Source of the DNA: Arthrinium phaeospermum
Taxonomy: Eukaryota; Ascomycota; Sordariomycetes; Amphisphaeriales; Apiosporaceae
Reading direction: 5' to 3'
NCBI GenBank assembly: GCA_006503535.1
Contig: QYRS01000007.1
Location: forward strand, 1,736,001 to 1,800,000
DNA length: 64,000 bases
Shown: positions 61,359 through 64,000 of the stretch, in pieces
Numbering within the stretch: the stretch's first letter is position 1
Layout: each line of letters opens with the position of its first letter
The notes under the pieces: model-generated
The model's database searches: none
Told to the model about the DNA's origin: nothing
What the model saw: only the letters and a program-made list of their open reading frames with translations
Program-made: the position numbers and the translations under genes

Positions 61359-64000
61359 GGTGGGACGAGTTGACAATCGGCAGCTATGTAATTGGGCAAC
61401 AAGATAGAAGCGACTTCCTGTGGGTATCGGACTGTTGATGGGCAATTATCCAGCCAAAAACTGATTAAATAGCAAATGACGGCCTCCGAAAATGTGAATG
61501 CATTTTTGTTGTTCCTATCTGTCGGAGAAGGGCCGTAATTAAGTACTTGATCCGGACTTGACGCACTTGCCCGGATCTGACGGTGATCGCGGCATATATT
61601 TCGTACCTTCCGATCATCGCAGCCATCCCGCAGGGCAGCTGCTCCGGACGCCATCGTCAAACATGCATCTCGGAAGCACCGCAGTCATTACCAACCACTG
61701 CCTTCAATTATACTGCCGCCAACATTGCTGTCATGTCGATTACTCCAGACCACGTATACGCACCTGCAGTGTGTATCTTGAAGGATACCAAGTCAGCTGC
61801 TAATGGCTCGGCATATGTCAGAATGCGGGTAGCTGCCCCAAATTGGACTTTTACCGCAACATCCGCCTCCAGATATACAGACATCATATTCAGCTCGAGG
61901 TACCTGATCCAATGCACAAAGACCCAGGTTAAGTAGGTATGCCACAGTGCAATTGATCGAACTGGATGCAGTCGTCAGTTCATACCTTGACACTGGATTT
62001 TACCAAGCAAGAATCGGGAACATGCACGCGCGCGAGTAAATACGAGTCTATCAGTACGCAATCTGGAAAACTCAGTGCCGTACGTCGTTACCTGTCTGCT
62101 GTAGTAGGTGCCTTCCAGTACGAACTCTAGTCAGTATATTGGCTCAAGGGGAGGAGACAAGCAGAAGAAAGGTCGGTAGGTTGCACTGGCCGCGTCCCCG
62201 ACAGGAAGAAGAAACAATCAATGGCAAGAAAAGTATGCAGCGCATCCCGCTAAACTATTGTCTCGCGACAACTGGCGGTATGCTTCTATGTAGTCATAGA
62301 GAATCCTTCGCTTGCGCCTATCAAAACCGGCGATGACGACATTATTATGTGCTTCACATATGGTACAACGATCCAAAAGCTCCGACAATTGATCGGCATT
62401 GTAGCGGTATCGCCGGCGCGCCTATCTGATGCGCCGGCAGCGACCGGGGGGATCTTGGCCGGGCTCGATTTGCGGGCCGATCTCGCGAGCCGCCACCATG
62501 ACGTCGCGATTTCCTGGACGACTGAACAGAAGACTGAATGCGCTGGCTGCTTAGCTGTTGCTGGTTGCATTGAAGCAGAAACCCCACACACCCCCAGCTT
62601 CAAACGCTTCTGGTATGTTTCGAAACGGCCTGCTGGTACCTGAATGCCAGCGGGCCGAGATGGTTTGCTTTGGTCAACGGAATGTTCATTGCACGTATGC
62701 GCAGTACAGCCTGTACATATCACACCGGCTAAAGAGCCGAGACACCTTAGACATATCAATACGAATAGCAACTGCAGGTTAGAACTTTGGGTCCCGATAC
62801 TCACAACTCACTCACGACAGGCGGTAGGGCGGAGGTAAAGCTCCAGATCAGTCTACTGTATGTAAGGTACTTGGCCAATTCCATCTGGATGAAGTCACTG
62901 GTTATAGGATCTACGAGTGCATGGGTGGTTTCCAAAAGGATTTGCGGATGTTTCGAGATTGAAGAGGAATCATCGACAATCTGACATTAACATGGGGTTC
63001 TTGGTTTGCCGTCACAGCCCTGCAGTGACGTAATGACATATTTGACGTCAAAGGAGGCAACAAGCCTGTCGAGATCGAAAACCAAAAACCGATCATAGGG
63101 TCCTGGGTCTACTGGCTGGGTCGACTTGGCTTAGCAGCAAGCGGATGAGCATGGGCAGTAGTGGGTAGAGGGTATGTCACGATGTGGCTGAAGAGCCATA
63201 CATGTTGAGCATTAAAGGAGGACATCTGTGTGTTGACTGGCGTTGTTGTCATATATGTGGAGCGGGTCGTCGAGAGGAAAGATAGTTCCGATCAGGCACA
63301 GAAAATTGGGCCGGGCACGTCACGCTCGGGGCGAAAGCCCCGGGAGGATCAAGAGGCTGAAGGAACACCAAACAACATCAAGGCAGGCTCCAGGGACAGG
63401 CGAACCCGCCCGAGAGTACGGCCGCGCAAACTGGGGAAAGGCACTCCCGTTACCCGTGCCGTCCCAGAGCCGTCCTTCCACTAACACCCCACCCCAAACT
63501 GAGATTGCAAAACGGTTGACGGAAGGGGCGAAAGCAGAAAACGCCAAAACTGCCAGACGCAGGTCCAAAACGGTGGGTGGCTCAAAGGAGGAATGCTGCA
63601 CAGTACGGTCTCGGGCAAAGCAAAAAGGAAAGAAGAGATAGGGCCAGAAATAGGGTGTTCCCCGAAGTGGAAAGTCAGGCCTGGCGCCAGCCAATAGTTC
63701 TCGAGGGAAGTTGGTTTTTTCTCTTTCCCCTGCTTTCCTTCAACTCACATGAACAATACCATGAGATGAAAACCCCGCAATAAACCCATTTCCTGATATC
63801 AAAAGTGGACAGGTACATTTCCATTGAAACCAGAGAGGTGTCTCGTGGCCCGGGTCTGGCCTGGGATTTTTCTGGGCGTTTCTCCTGCACCAGGGGGGCC
63901 CTGTCCCTGCCCTGCCCTCTCCGCAATGTTCTCCAGGAGCCCAGAACTGCGGGAAGACGCCTTGATTGGCTGGCCGGGCAGAGATCGGCAGGCTGCCCAA
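61359..64000. other. terminal stretch without a confident gene
   Basis: The first few hundred bases should hold the amidase promoter. Beyond that, open frames are short. A plus-strand frame at 61583-61936 (117 codons), one at 62347-62643 (98 codons) and a minus-strand one at 62286-62804 (172 codons) overlap each other without family motifs. A short GC-rich near-palindrome (CGCCGGCGCGCC and TGCGCCGGCA) lies near 62412-62440. The 132-codon Arg/Lys-rich frame at 63243-63641 looks like composition rather than a protein. Confidence 0.5.

Noticed and set aside
59817..61373. A 518-codon open frame on the plus strand
   Set aside because: It is the antisense shadow of the high-GC amidase gene, whose own strand carries the catalytic motifs.

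Overview
The window looks like nuclear DNA of a filamentous ascomycete, most likely a Sordariomycete. Genes carry short introns (about 50-90 nt, one about 210 nt) with GTRNGY donors, CTAAC/CTAAT branch sites and YAG acceptors. The families present (TOK-type potassium channel, Lsb5, CHY zinc-finger protein, capping protein alpha, TFIIE-beta, cytochrome b5) are typical of fungi. A 3.5 kb block is reduced to almost pure A/T in the pattern left by repeat-induced point mutation (RIP). The class-level placement is inference.

Layout. Positions 1-34500 are gene-poor: the only confident gene is the two-exon RWD/CHY zinc-finger gene (19106-21225, minus). The AT-rich block at about 9960-13546 is flanked by matching inverted repeats and is best read as a dead, RIP-mutated DNA transposon. 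The rest of this half is mixed-composition intergenic DNA with microsatellites and one decayed-looking open stretch (8088-8864). Positions 36000-61400 are gene-dense: a C2H2 zinc-finger regulator (+), a DsbA-like oxidoreductase (+), TFIIE-beta (-), cytochrome b5 (-), F-actin capping protein alpha (-), an alpha/beta hydrolase (-), a TOK-type K+ channel (+), an unnamed 586-codon gene (-), the VHS/GAT endocytic adaptor Lsb5 (+) and a secreted amidase-signature enzyme (-). The last 2.6 kb shows no confident gene.

The genes are mostly housekeeping functions without an obvious joint pathway; no operon-like or secondary-metabolite cluster logic is visible. Two actin/endocytosis genes (capping protein alpha, Lsb5) lie within about 9 kb of each other, which may be chance.

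The most striking feature is the pattern of reading-frame damage. Every gene between about 36 and 54 kb is broken by several 1-2 nt indels, usually losses in short homopolymers or dinucleotide runs, while the conserved protein is readable across the breaks. The genes at 19-21 kb and 54.5-61.4 kb are intact. Loss of seven or eight neighbouring genes, several of them essential or near-essential, is implausible, so I favour uncorrected consensus errors in that stretch. A perfect 220-bp tandem duplication over the start codon of the C2H2 gene (36015-36454) may have the same cause. I saw no tRNA, rRNA or CRISPR-like array.
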